From Nymphaea colorata (lineage: Eukaryota; Streptophyta; Magnoliopsida; Nymphaeales; Nymphaeaceae), in the NCBI RefSeq assembly GCF_008831285.2, contig NC_045145.1:5580802-5644801 (forward strand): a stretch of DNA of 64,000 nt, read 5' to 3'. The notes under the pieces were generated by a model. That model was not told the origin of the DNA and ran no database searches. It saw nothing but the letters and a program-made list of their open reading frames with translations. This document shows, piece by piece, positions 48,553-62,011 of the stretch. Both the position numbers and the translations under genes were made by a program. Position 1 is the stretch's first letter. Each line of letters starts with the position of its first letter.

Positions 48553-50433
48553 TCCTGCGTGAGTGCTGTTTTCGGGTTACAGATATTGGTGCTACATTTC
48601 TATCACATGAGGCCACGCACCCCATCTTTTTCAAAAGATCTCTCATTAAAAATCTCCAGTTTCAATAAGAGGTAGATAAGATCGTCATTGAACTCCATGG
48701 AAAAAGAGAGATATTTATCTCTCTTCCTCTATTAATTAAAAAGGAACTCTCTAATTAAAGAGAGGCCTTAGATCCAAAGAAGCAATAATTGCTTCTAAGC
48801 AACCTACTCAAGGCAAGTAGGCTCACCTAGCTGCACCTAGATGTGGCGCCAACCTCACTAAGCTTAGTCAACTTAACCTTAGCTAGTCAAAACTAGTCAA
48901 AAGTTGGCTACCCCATGATCCACCTACTGGATAGAGATAGACCTTGACTAGATCAAGTTTACATTGACTAAACTTAGTCAAAATGAAAATCAAAATTGAG
49001 CTCAATCAAAGCATAACCAAGTACTTTCCAAGCTCAAATTCGTCCAGTCTACTCAAACCAAGTCAACATAAGCTCACAAAATGAGCTTTGACGTTGGTCA
49101 ATTGGTCAAATTTGACCAAATTTGGACAACTTTGTCCTCTCATGGTCAAATTAATTCATAGAACCCAAATTCGTTTTTCTATGTAAATCAAATACACATT
49201 TGAGTTTGTCAAATGCACAAATCAAATACCAAATTGAAAATCAATATTTCAAATTGAAATTTGATTCAATTAAATCCATTTTCAAATTGAATTGCAGATA
49301 TAAAATGTCCTTTTTAAAACCAAATTTGACAAGATTTTCACAATCATGAAAAGAATTTACAATTCAATAACATTTAGAGCTTAGTCACTAGGTTTGAACT
49401 TTCAACCCTAGTTACAAATACTGTTAACAGCTTTTAAACGGCGAAGTTTTTTTTTTAGTATTTTTCGGCAAAAAATGTCTTGGGAAAATCTCAGAATTTT
49501 TTTTTCAATTTTTAAGAAAAAAATCCTGAAAATTAGGAAAAAGTAAAATAAATAAATGACTAAGAAGCAAACATAAAAATAACTTGCCAAAATAATAAAA
49601 AATGATTTTTTAGTAATGATAGAAATGAAGATAAATAATTTAACTTAAGCCTTAAACTTTAAAGCAAAAATAACGTGAAAGTAATGAGAAAATAATGTGA
49701 TAAAAGCACGAAAAACTGTGAAAACTTCATTTAAGGTTTTTAAAAAAAAAATGGAAAAGATATAGGTTTTTTGTTTTCATTATTTTTAACATTTTTTATC
49801 AGATCTTTTTTGAAAAAACTGTTTTTTGTGACTATGATTGTAAATTCTTTAACCCTAGCAAGCTCAATTTGAAAAATAAAACCCGAGTCAAGGGTATTTT
49901 CATCAAGGTTTTCAATCAAACTAGGTGTTTAAAAACCTAAACCTTGACCCAAATTAGACTTGACTAGGTATGGATCATGGTTGACCAAGCCTAGCCGAGC
50001 ACCACCAGCTCATGTTGTGGGCTAGTTGTGCTTGGTTGAAATCATTTAAGAAGATTAAAGGTAATTTAATCTTCATTTGTCAAGTCATCAATCCATGCAT
50101 CATGGATTAAGCCACTAAAAAATGACTCCTCTAATCCATTGGACGAATTAGAGGCTGGCTGAGGTGGCAGCCAACTCATTTCCCAAATTTTAAATTAAAT
50201 CAAAATCCAGCTTGTTATAGAGATGGACCACCTATTCTTCTTTTCCTCCCCTTTCCAATTTAATTTCATCTTTATATAAAAACCCACCTTGAGAGCCAAG
50301 GTAGGGGGACGACAACTTGAGATTTTTCCTAACATTTTTCTCTTAGTTGCAGCCAAGAGCAAGTGCAGCCAAGATCAGCAAAAGGAAGAAGGAAAAGAAG
50401 AAGAAGCCAAGGAGAGGAAGCCGTCGTCCCAAG

Positions 50434-50483
<50 letters not shown>

Positions 50484-53400
50484 TCACTTTCTTATTTTCT
50501 AACCCTTGCTTTCGAACTTGCTAAGCTTGGGTACTTTAGTAGGCCCTTGTTTTAGGATTTTTTCGTTGTAAGGAAATCCTCTTCATCTCTGCCATTTCCA
50601 CCAAGGAAGAACTCTTCTTTCAGCCTTGTTAAGCTCAAATCTTGGTCTAAATTCTTGCATAGGATTGCTGGATTTTGAGAACTAGCCAAGAGAAGCTCCA
50701 AATGCCTAGGCTGACCACAAGGCAGGGGCAATTTTAGCTTGTTTTTCATGCATTTTAGCTTCTTAATTCCATTTTAATTCCATATTTGTGGGGAGGGTTC
50801 TATTTCGATTATATTAATGGATGATGCATGCATAAACCGGTATGAATCAAATTTTGAAAAGGGCCCCAAGGCCACGTCCCTTCCAAAATAGCTAGCCTAA
50901 ACAAATTCAATCTCCCCACCATGACTGAATTCCACTGTGAGCGAGCAATTTATATTTGCTACAATATATATAATTTAAATGCCTATTAGGGACGGATGCA
51001 TTCTCATGAATGTGATCCACCCTTGCATGGCAAAATCATAGACAAACAAGCTTGAGCATTCTTCATTTTCTTCCATTTCGAGTCATTTTGATTCATGCAT
51101 CCATGATTCAATTGATCAGGTGGTAGTGAAGATTAGAAAATAATTTTCCATCTTCCTACGTAAAAACTCAACTATGAACCATCATGGTTCATAAGCTAAG
51201 TAGTCCCTCTTTAATTTATCCATTTTAAAAGGCAAGATGCGTACGTATACATATATTATATATATATACACGTGCAAACCTATTATAAAACTAATTTTCC
51301 TCTTTAAAATCAGGTTGAAACGTGTTTTCAAACTGGTCCTCAGGGAAGGGAATCTTTATTTTGATCTTCATAGTTCAAAACTACAAGATCACTCAACATT
51401 TCATTTCAAAATTTTGTCTATTCCAGCAACACATGCGTACAATACATGCATATTGCTGAAACCAAACCATGATTTCATAAAATTTAACTTAAAATTTAAA
51501 GCTTCTACAATGATAGTTTTCAGCCAGTGGCTATTTTTCATAGAACTAGAAAAAGTTCTAATTTTATTTAAATTGGCACCCTAAGAATATTTTTAGTAGC
51601 TACTGATTTCATTTACCAATTTCCAGATTAGAATGGAATTAATCAATGTCCCAAAAATGCTGCAAAATCATAATTAATAATCTAACTTTTATTTCTCCAA
51701 AAGAGAAAATCCAATATGCTGAAATCATCCAAAGAATGGATGAATTCCTTGATGTGAAATTTGAAATTAAACTTGGTTTAAGAAAAGCAAGTTTCTAAAA
51801 TTCAGAGTGTATATCTAACGCTAATGGGAACATGTTCTCAAGAGGAACATTCCTCTTGCTGATTTAGATGTTTAACTAGGGAGAAGTTAACAAATTTGCA
51901 ATAATTTTATTATCATTTTCTAAGAATCAAACTTCCTTTGAATCAACATTTCTGATTTTCAGCCATTTAAATCACTATAAAATATGATTTTATAGCAATT
52001 TTGATACAAAGTGGATGGTATCCACGTCTCCATACATTTTGAAGATTGATTTTAACATCATTTACATGATTTTCTATTATTTTGAGATTTTAATTCAAGT
52101 CTCAAGTTTATGGACTGCATCTCTACCTCGTGTTTAATAATATGTTAAGTATACATAGAGAGAGTCCTACATTAGAGAGAGTCCTGCATTTCAATTAAAA
52201 AAAAAAAATCAATCTTTGTGTGTATGGATCATGAATTGAATTTTTTTTATGTTGAATGAATGTGGAGAGATTATGAGAGTGGGAAGAATGAATATATCAT
52301 ATAATTTCCTTTCTTTTCATGCATTCAACATAAACTCACTCAAATTGCACCACAAGCACCTTCTCTCGAAATTAAGTGATTCAATTTTGAGTTGCAAAAA
52401 GTGACCACGTCATATTGCAACAAGAATTTGGAGATCTCACTTAGTTTCAAAAGAAAACCCAAGTATGTTACTTAATTTGGCCAAAATACATTTGAAAGCA
52501 ATATGTTTTCCAACATTTAGAAACCTTCATTTTTTTTTTTTTGGTACATTAGAAACCTTCATTTCTTCAAAAAATAAAGGGCAACTTACACTTAACTATA
52601 AGAGAATCAATTTGAGATCCAATTTGTGTCCCTCAGACCTGATCATGTGATATGGCAAAAAGAGACTTCAAAAATCAATTCAATTTGCTAAGTTCACTTA
52701 GCCATTTTTTTTAAATTCGATCACAAGTTGATCTCAATTTCAATGCAAAATCATGAGATGATCTTAAGTTCACAACAAAGAACTAGATCTCAATCTACAA
52801 TTTTTAAACTAAATTTACAATCTAAGTTGTCAAATTGACAATTCAATTTTAAAAAAAAAACATGGATCAAAGCCACAATGACCATTCATTTCAAAATTCA
52901 AACAAATCCCATTCAACTCAAGCTGAAACATTTTCGACCAAAACAAAGGCTATCAATTCAAACCATTCGCACATCTTTGCCGATCTTGAAGTTCAATTCA
53001 AATGGCACACAATTCCAACCAAAACAATGGTCTTCAAACCAAATCAAATTGAAAATTTTTCAAAAAATAATTATTCAAATTCTCTTAAACAAGTTAAATT
53101 TTCAAATAACTTGTCAAAACCAGTTAATTCTCCAAACAACTGGCCCTAATTTTACTCCAATTTATTCAAAACAAGTTCAAATCACTTATTCAAAATTAAA
53201 TTGGAAAAGAACTTTTAATTTCAAATCTAAAGCTTCTATGCACAAGCATATAAGTTTTGCATTCAATCAAATAACTTACACATGATCCGAAAAATCCTTG
53301 GTCCGATTACTCATGGTTGGCCTTCATACAGATGGGTGGATCCCTTTCTCTCGAAATTTTTCCAAAATCCAATTTGAAATTTTGTTGCTTTGCATAACTT

Positions 53401-56400
53401 CCCAATCGACACTCTCAAAGATGGGGAGGAGTGCGAACACACACATAAGTAAGAGTGTGTGTGTATACCCTTGCTGCATCTGCAGCTAAGTTTTTTTGAA
53501 AAATGCCGCACCCCATGCCCACATCCACATTTAGACACCCACACTTCACACCCATGTGACACAGATCGCCACAATGGACCTTCAAAATGGATTTGTATAA
53601 ACAGAATGTTGTCATAAACTTTATGAATAGAAAAACCCAAAGTGCTTGAGCAATACAAAATCTAATTGGAGAAAACAGGAGGCCCTCTATGTAAAAAATG
53701 AAAACAATAAAACAGAACCATTGTCACAACCCACCTAACACATGAAAACCCTTAAGAAATTTGAAAGAGAAATCATACCTTATTTGAAGCATCCAGAGAG
53801 ACAAACACTGGGTCACCTGAGTGCGAGGTGCGGTTGCAGGTGTGGGATGCGGTAAATCCCAAAAAAATTTCAGTGCGGGAGCGGATATATATATATATAT
53901 ATATATAGTCACAAATAACGTTTCGGAATTTTAAACAACGAGGTTTTTTTCGGGTATAATACAGCGAACTTGAAAAAAAAGGGGGAAAACGGAAAAAATA
54001 CGGTAAACTTTTAAAAATTTTAAAAAACTAAAAATAGGGAAAAAATAAAATAAGTGAGAAACTAATAACACAAACATCAAAAGGTATGTAGATTTACAAC
54101 AACAAAACATAGAAAATATAAAAAAAAACTGTTTGGCATTAAAAAAACTAAAAAAAGGAAAAAAAAAAGTGAAAAAACGAATTTTTTTAACGTTTTTTTT
54201 CAAAAAAACGTGTTTTTTTAAGTTTTAAACGGCCATTTAATTTATCACGTTTTTTTCGTGTTTTTTTTTTTTAAAACACGTTTTCTGTGATATATGATAT
54301 ATATTAGCAGCACATATAGGAAACTAATATATCTTAGCTGCACATGTAGGAAACTAATATATAACTCAAAAGTAGCATATCACATGACTTTCTTAGCTGC
54401 ACAGCTGCCAGATAAAATTCATACACGCACAAACAAAAAAGCTAAGAACTAATATATAACTAAGCTATAACTAATAACTAATATATAACTAAGAACACCA
54501 ATCCTCAACAGAAAAAGCATGGCTCAGACAGAACAGAAATACTAAAATAAATTAACAAATAACATTATAACAACTTAACAACATAAAGAAGCAAAATAAG
54601 ATAAAATATCTGAATGAAAAAAAAAATAACAAAAATGAAAAAGTGAAAAACAGCAGAACAGCATGCACAAATTGGGGCAAATGAGTAGGAAATAGGCCAA
54701 CACATGAAAAAACGAAATAAACAAGATATTAAGCATGAAAACATTTGGAAGAAACAAAAAATGAAAGATTTGTAAAATCATGTCATTATTGCAGATTTAT
54801 AAGCCCACCATCGCTGTCTGTCTCTATCACTGATTCAATCACCGTCATGGATGGAGGGGGGGCCGTCGAAAAAATTAGATTCTCGCCGGAGGATTGGTCG
54901 GAAGTCTGATTGGAAGTCAGGAGGGAGGTAGAGGGAGGTGGGCGGCTAAGTCACACGGGTGCTGTGTTTTTGGCAATAGGCCCGCATCGCGAAGCGAAGT
55001 GATGCGGGTGCCAGTGCGACCAGGATTCGCACCCATACATAGTCAAGGTGAGTCGGGTGCGGTCAGCCGCACTCAACCATTTTCGTCAAATCTGGACGCA
55101 CACCTGACTCTCGTCAAACGCGAGTCAGGTGCGGTCAAACCACATCATGGACATTTTGGTCGATTTTTTGGTTTTTTTAATTTATGTAAAACTCGATTTA
55201 GGGCTCGATTGATCATGCCCTTCCTGCTGCTCTCTCTCTATCCATTGCTTTCTCTCCGCCTTTTACCTCCACCGGCGGCATCCGCTGCTTTCTCTCCGTC
55301 TTCTTCCTCCACCGGCAGCATCCGCTGCTCTCTCTCCGTCTTCTCCCTCCACCGGTGGCATCCGCTCCTCTCTTTCTATCTTCTCCCTCCACCGGCAGTC
55401 CTTATCTTCGACACTGTCTTTGAGATCAGGTCGGATCCTCTTGTCCCTTCCTAACTTTATGCTAAAAAAATTATTGATTATCTTGCTTTTGCTAAGCATT
55501 GTCGGAAAAATTGGGGACCCTGGGTAGCTTCATCACATAGAAATTTTGGTTTCCTTTTTTTTTACACTTGATTATTTCTCTGAGCTCAAAACAATGGACA
55601 TTCAAGCAGAACTCTATCAAATGCAATAAAATCTTCTCTTATTTCCATTGATCAAATTGCCATACAGTAGGTACTTGGTTACTGCTGGTCATACTTAGCA
55701 ACTATGTGACAACTGCAGCCTGCAGCTCATTTTGAGGTATAAGCCCTCAACTTGTTTGATGAAATGTTTGTTTGTGTTTTTTTTTTTTACTCTTCTATTA
55801 TCTTCTTTGCCTTTTAGTACTACTTGGATGTACTTGGCATGAACAGATTACTGTTTGTTAGCTTGACGTTTTATGAAAATGTTTTTCATAATAAATTTTT
55901 AATAAGGGCTTACATTGGCTATGATATATAGCTGGCTAGTTGTTGATGATGTGCCGCTAGGTGCTTTTCTCACAACTACAGTATATTTCTTGTTGAATTG
56001 ATGATTGATAATGATATCATGATTTGCAATTGCAATTTTGATTTTGTTATTTGATAATTTTGTGGTTTATAGACAATTTTGTCATATATATACATATATA
56101 TATATATATACCCTCACCGCACCACCGCACCTAAATTTTTTGAGATGTACCGCTCCAGCATCCGCACCTGTACTTATGTGACATAGGTGAGCGGCACACA
56201 AGTTCACGCGTGAAAGGGTTAATGATATATATATATAGTATGTACCAGACAACAAATAGTGACAAGGTATAAAAATAAAAAATGTAAAATAACTTAAAGA
56301 TATCATTTGTAGCAAACATAATTGTTCTGGAATGAGTTCACATATGTCAGATGAGCTGATGGAAATATACACAGAATTAGCATGACAAAATGGATTTAGG

Positions 56401-59400
56401 CATTTGCCATGTATCTATGACATTAAACACATATTTCATAATAAAAAAAATCAAAATTAAATGTGCAAGTGCTATTTTTATGGAAAAATATACACAAAAA
56501 TGAGTTTCGGGCAAACTAAATGAACTATAATTCATCCATTCATATGGCACATTTGCATTGAAGGCTTGCAGGATGAGGCAAAGTAGCAAGAAATGAACAC
56601 AGTAGAAGATATAGAGATTCCACATATGAGCTGGTTGTCACCAGTTAGATGTCCCAGAGAGCTGCTGCTGGCTAGGCAGCAAAGAGGATGGCCACAAAGA
56701 CAGAGAGAACGAGAAAGCAACTCAAGGAAGAGAGCAATTGTACACCCTAAACCTCTTTTCATGCATGAAAAATAGACCTAGTCAATGTTGAACAAGTCTG
56801 GCTTTTGGACAAAAACAACCAAGTGTACACCTAACCATATTTGACTGCGTCAGTCTGACCTGCATAAACTGCACACTGGATGTTGGACGAAAGTAAGCAG
56901 CTCTAGCTGACCACATGTCACAGTTGACTTCCTTTATTATTGAACCTGCACTCACTTGGACAATGACATGGGTATTGGGCAAGGATGTTGAAATAAGTTA
57001 GGAATAGTGATAGTAAAAAAAAAATTGCTTAGAAATTTGCAACCTAAGGCCCCGTTTGATGCACAGTGATTTTACTGTGCATCGGGGAAAACTTGCCATT
57101 TTTGTACAGCTTTTCATTTTCAAATCAAACACAAGGAAAATTATCCTGCCGAATTCGATGAATCAGGGTAATTTTACCCTGGAAAAAAGTCAGAACCCCC
57201 AAGGTCCGACTTTTTACCATCAACTTTTTCCCATGCTAAATTTACCCCTCAAAATTTTACCCTGCCATCAAATGGGACCTAAAGGTCAGAATGGTGCCGT
57301 AATCAGAAATATAGGGGGAACTATACTATTAATGCATATTAAAATGAAAAAATTTTAATAAAGTTTAAATCTAAAAACAAATTAAATTACTGAATTGAGT
57401 TCATTTCTTTTGAATTTTCACCTGATCCATCCTACCAACCTTTCCACTGTAGCAGATAATATTTGAAAGAAAATTGAACCAGTAAAATAACAGGAAAGCC
57501 ATAACTGCAAGTTTAGTTACTTATCAAGTTATTATTTATTTTTGCAAGCAATGACAATTTGTTGCAAAATAGAAAGAAAAGCTTCTTATGGTGGAAAATT
57601 GCATGCATCATTTGTAGTGGTTTCGATTAATAAATCATAGTGTTTCTATGTAAAGGGTCTAATCCATGAAACCCTCAATGGATTCATAAAGAAATGTAAA
57701 ATATATCAAAAGATGATCAATGGTTATGACCTTCTCAAAACTTTTATCAGGGCTTGATCGTTTGATTAATGTGATATATCTAGAAAAAACTTGAGCTTTC
57801 TTGTGGCTGGGCACTTTATTTGAATGACCCAAATTGACAGGGGTTCTATAGTTCTAGCCCAATTAAGGAGGGGCAGTACACGTCCTTAGACTCAACTTCC
57901 ATTCAATTCTGGCAGGTCAGGGTAGCAACTGCCCACAATGGCCCAAATGCATCTTTTCCACTGGTGTCATCACTGATCATCAGTTTGTTCTTCGGGCTCA
58001 ATCCCCATGACCACATCTTGTAAAAAACAGTAGAAAAACCATATTCTTTCGCAATCGCAAACAGTACGCAGTAGCACATAGGCATGCAAGATTGAAGGAG
58101 ATGAATTATTTACTTCTATACCTTAGGATGCACCTCTAGAAGTTGTGCTATTCTCAATGCTGTTGAGTTTTGTCGCTGCACACGAAGATGCAGTGTCTTC
58201 ATGCCTCTGATGATCAAGTATGCCGCATTCTGATTGCACAAGAAATGCCCGTCAATGAAATGATAGACTATCACATAAGAGTGATCAGCATATAAAGTTC
58301 AAGTGACATGTACAACAGATAATATCTCAGCTGCAATAGATCACATCATTCAGAAAATAGCATTAGATGTTTCAAAGGCTCAATATTGGTTGGTGACTAC
58401 AAAGAGTTCACCCATTAAGCATCCACAAATGACAATTTGGAAAAGCTAACTGATCCTTATGAAACGCACATATCCAGTGATTAACACAAGTAGACAATAT
58501 AGTTTGTGTTATCTAACAAGACACCGTAGCTTACGGGGTTGAGAACACCGCCTAAAATGTGATGCAGGGTACGAATTTCACCCAGCAGTTTCTCTGAACC
58601 ACTGATACAACCACCAATGACCTGCCACAATTAACAAATGCCATTAGTATGCTTCAGAAAGCAAATTCAAGAAGACAGCAGATTTCAGCTCCTTTAACTC
58701 ACATCATTATGGCCTGCAAGATATTTTGTTACAGACTGCAGAACAAGGTCTGCACCCAGCTCTAAGGCCTTTTGATTGATAGGTGTTGCAAAAGTACCAT
58801 CTATACAGACCAACGCTCCTTTGCTATGGCATAATTTTGAAACCAACTCAATGTCAACGCATCGGAGATAAGGATTAGTTGGAGACTCTGTGAAGAAAAG
58901 AGATACCTGCATAATTAAGGACATCTTCAGTTACCCAGTGTAGTATTCATGAAGCCATGACATGAATTCTGTTTACCAACATTGTTTTTGTCTAAAGCAG
59001 ATTTCAGGGCTTCAATATCAGCGGGATCAATGACAGTGGCCTGCAGTTAAGAAACAAAATTAGCAGCAGGAGAAACAAGCATGGGAACTAATTCTTGTTC
59101 CAAACTTCACCAACCTAAAAGAAAGGAGACGAAAAACTAGAGATCAAGTAATTAGAATATCAGAAGAAAAAAAGACAATAAAAATCTAGATCCAAAATTA
59201 AAGCAAATCCATAACATTATATATATACAATAAGACTGCTAACCATAACAAGAAACCAACAAATCTTCTCCAAAGGGTATAAAATGAACCACACCAATAT
59301 GGCAAGTCATAATGCCTTGTACAAGTAAAACCAACAAACTATCAATGACCAATTATAAGCTCAGAATAAATTAGCAGCAAACTTTCAGAGAATCAAAGAA

Positions 59401-61930
59401 ACAGAAAGCCAGGCCCTATTTTTGGAATGCAGATGTGAAGAAAGCCACTCTATATGACAAAATCATGCTGTTAAAATTTTTGGTGTTAACACATGCCCAA
59501 CCATGCTTTAAGACATGAAACTTAATAGGCACAAAAGGACTCGAATTTTTGTCCAACTGCATGATGGGAAGATTCTCTGCTCATATTATTCAGTAAGCTT
59601 TGGATGATTTGCAACCTTTTTCATTCCAAGATGAAAAAATCCACTCAAGCATAGAGAAGTACTGGAACCACAGAACCATGCTTTTACAATTTTTGATGTT
59701 AACACAAGCATGCTTTACGACATGAAACTTAATAGGCAGAGTAGGACTCGAATTTTTCCAACTGCATGATGGGAAGATGCTCTGCTCATATTATTCAGTA
59801 AGCTTTTGATGCAAGAAGAATTAAGATTAACCGATCTTAATCCAAGTGCATTCAAGACTAAACTAAAATCCAAACAAAGATCCAACGAACAAGAAGAAAA
59901 CTAACAAACACTTGCTTTTCATTTATCTCAATCGATTGACTTACAAAATGACCCAATGTCCCCTTTTATAGTGAAAGAGGTAGGTTGTGGATCTGGATCC
60001 ATTTACAAGTACTGAAAATCTAACTAGATCTAATTACAAGATTTGGTTATGCTTTCATCTTGCATCAGGTCCCCCTAGTTGGAGAAATGTCACCCTCGAC
60101 GAGTTTAAATCTTTCATTCTGCCAAAATGATTCTTCACCTTAGAGGGTTTGGATAAGGTTTGGATCTGCTGAGCAAAAGGTGTCACCGCTGGACTCAAAC
60201 CAGGTTCAAAAGGGACACCTAAGTAGTTTGGATCCGGGTTCGAACCCATGTGACCCTGAATCGGGCAGTATGGGCTCGAACCAGGTCTGTGGCCCGAATC
60301 GGTCTCGAAAGAGACCGGCCCAATCCGTCGGGCCCCCCGTATCGTACATTTACGATACAGGCACTGTATCGTACGATACGATTACGATACGGCAACGATA
60401 CGGTTACGATACGGCACGATACGATTACGATATGGCACGGTATAGGTACGATACGGTAATTTTTATTGATTTTTTATTATTTTTTGAGAATTTTTTATAT
60501 TTTTTCTGATTATTTAAAAAAAATGATACAGTTACGATACATTACGATGTTTTACGATACAACGTATCTTCAAACCAGACCGATACGGCTTACGATATGC
60601 CTTTTACAACATTGCTTCCTGTGCACTGGAAGGACCCGATGCCGACGACGGTCCCTTCGCTGGACATGGTGCCTTCATCTGCCCACCAATGAGCAGAGAC
60701 CCAGGAAGATCGGGACTTCTGCTTGACGATGGGAAGAGGATGCGGCAAGTTCTCCACCTCCACCAGTTGCAAACAAGGGAGCTTCGGCGGGGAGATTTGA
60801 CGCCGGATTTGGTATGCCTGCCAGCGATGGAGCTCCAGCGGAAATCCCTTCCATTGTTGCACATTATTGATTCCCGATTCCGCCCAAAGCTCCAACATCA
60901 CTCGCAGAGTAGTTGAGAGTACCGTTTGCAGCAAGTAACGCCTGGAAATTTTCTGTTTTACTCTGGGCTTTCTGCAAAATCGAATAGAACGCCCCTATGA
61001 ACTTGTCCCTAAACTCATCCAACATCTGAGCGATGGAGTCTAACTTCTTGTTCATAACAGCAACATCTTGTCTGATACAAGTCAAAACAGGAACACGCGT
61101 TGCTAAGATCTATTGTACTCCTTCCTCCATTAACGGCAGAATTTGTTTCTCTTAAAACCTTGCTCTGATACCAATTGATGCAAGAAGAATTAAGATTAAC
61201 GAATCTTAATCCTACTGCATTCCCAACTAAACTAAAAATAAACTAAAACTCAAACAAAGATCAAACCAAGAAGAAGAACAGAAGAAAACTAGCAAACACT
61301 TGCTTTTCATTTCTTTCAACTGATTGATTCCTTACAAAATGACCCAATGTCCCCTTTTATAGTGAAAGGGGTGGATTGTGGATCTGGATCCATTTACAAG
61401 TATTGAAAATCTAACTAGAACCAATTACAAGATTTGGTTATGCTTTCATCTTGCATCAGCTTTGGACGATTTGCAACTTTTTTCATTCCAAGATGAAAAG
61501 ATCCACTCAAGCATAGAGAAGTGCTGGGACCATCATTGGACTGTGTTCTCCACAATATGGTTGGTTTGCATGGTTCAGATTAGCTAACCATCAGTCCAAA
61601 TGCTTAGCCCCTGGAAGTATTTATCGAAATCTATGCCCAGATTGCTTCTTCTTGACAGATGCATGGAGCTTGATAGACATATATAATGAAAAGTTCCTAA
61701 AGGTGAGCATGTCCATGTACTGTTGGAGCTTTCATGGTTGATTGTAGCTTAATTTGTTGTCTACTAACACAGGGCCTATGGAATATGGATCTGGACAGTA
61801 CTACTCTCCTTAGACTCACTATTTCTAGAAACCCATGTGCTTGAAGCTATGTCACGGGCATGCTGCAAATAGGCTGCCACCAGCACAGCGGGTGCATTGT
61901 TGGTGCAGCAGCTAATAATTGATGGTATTA

Positions 61931-62011
<81 letters not shown>

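Larger units (their letters stand above)
43706..48605 (+). mobile_element. Copia element C, full length and recent, with an internal pol deletion
   Basis: Two LTRs, a primer-binding site, gag-pol and a polypurine tract are all present. The 5-bp target duplication CATGA flanks it exactly (43701-43705 and 48606-48610). The LTRs differ by about one base plus microsatellite length, so the insertion is very young. Its strand is opposite to the host CGS gene. A deletion inside reverse transcriptase prevents self-sufficient movement. Confidence 0.97.
41754..58121 (-). other. 16.4-kb CGS intron filled with mobile elements
   Basis: On the gene strand the intron starts GTATAG and ends TTTTTCAG. It contains the TA microsatellite, a hAT-family fragment, Copia element C, a possible LTR promoter near 50.2 kb, hAT-family end fragments near 53.5-53.9 kb, hAT-like element 2 and a Tourist-like MITE. 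The exons on either side are intact, so it must still be spliced for the gene to work. Confidence 0.9.
59807..61458 (-). mobile_element. TRIM-like short LTR retrotransposon (1652 bp)
   Basis: Two similar LTRs flank about 1.1 kb. A primer-binding site and a short purine tract sit in the minus-strand order, and the target duplication GCTTT is exact (59802-59806 and 61459-61463). It has no pol. A gag N-terminus remnant links it to a larger Ty3-type parent. It depends on other elements for movement. The interrupted local duplication confirms the ends independently. Confidence 0.93.

Noticed and set aside
53931-54203. Phenylalanine-rich minus-strand frame
   Set aside because: Produced by long A-runs; no membrane protein family pattern beyond composition.
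53808-56186. One 2.4-kb element bounded by inverted ends at 53808 and 56186
   Set aside because: The flanks (gacaaaca and gtgagcgg) do not match, whereas pairing 54946 with 56186 gives a 7/8 duplication, so the 53808 end belongs to another copy.
57903-58085. 60-codon minus-strand frame next to a CGS exon
   Set aside because: It lies in the intron past the GTATAG donor, and family alignment shows the exon ends at 58122.
60180-60509. 109-codon plus-strand frame with YDT repeats
   Set aside because: The same repeat artefact inside the TRIM-like element.
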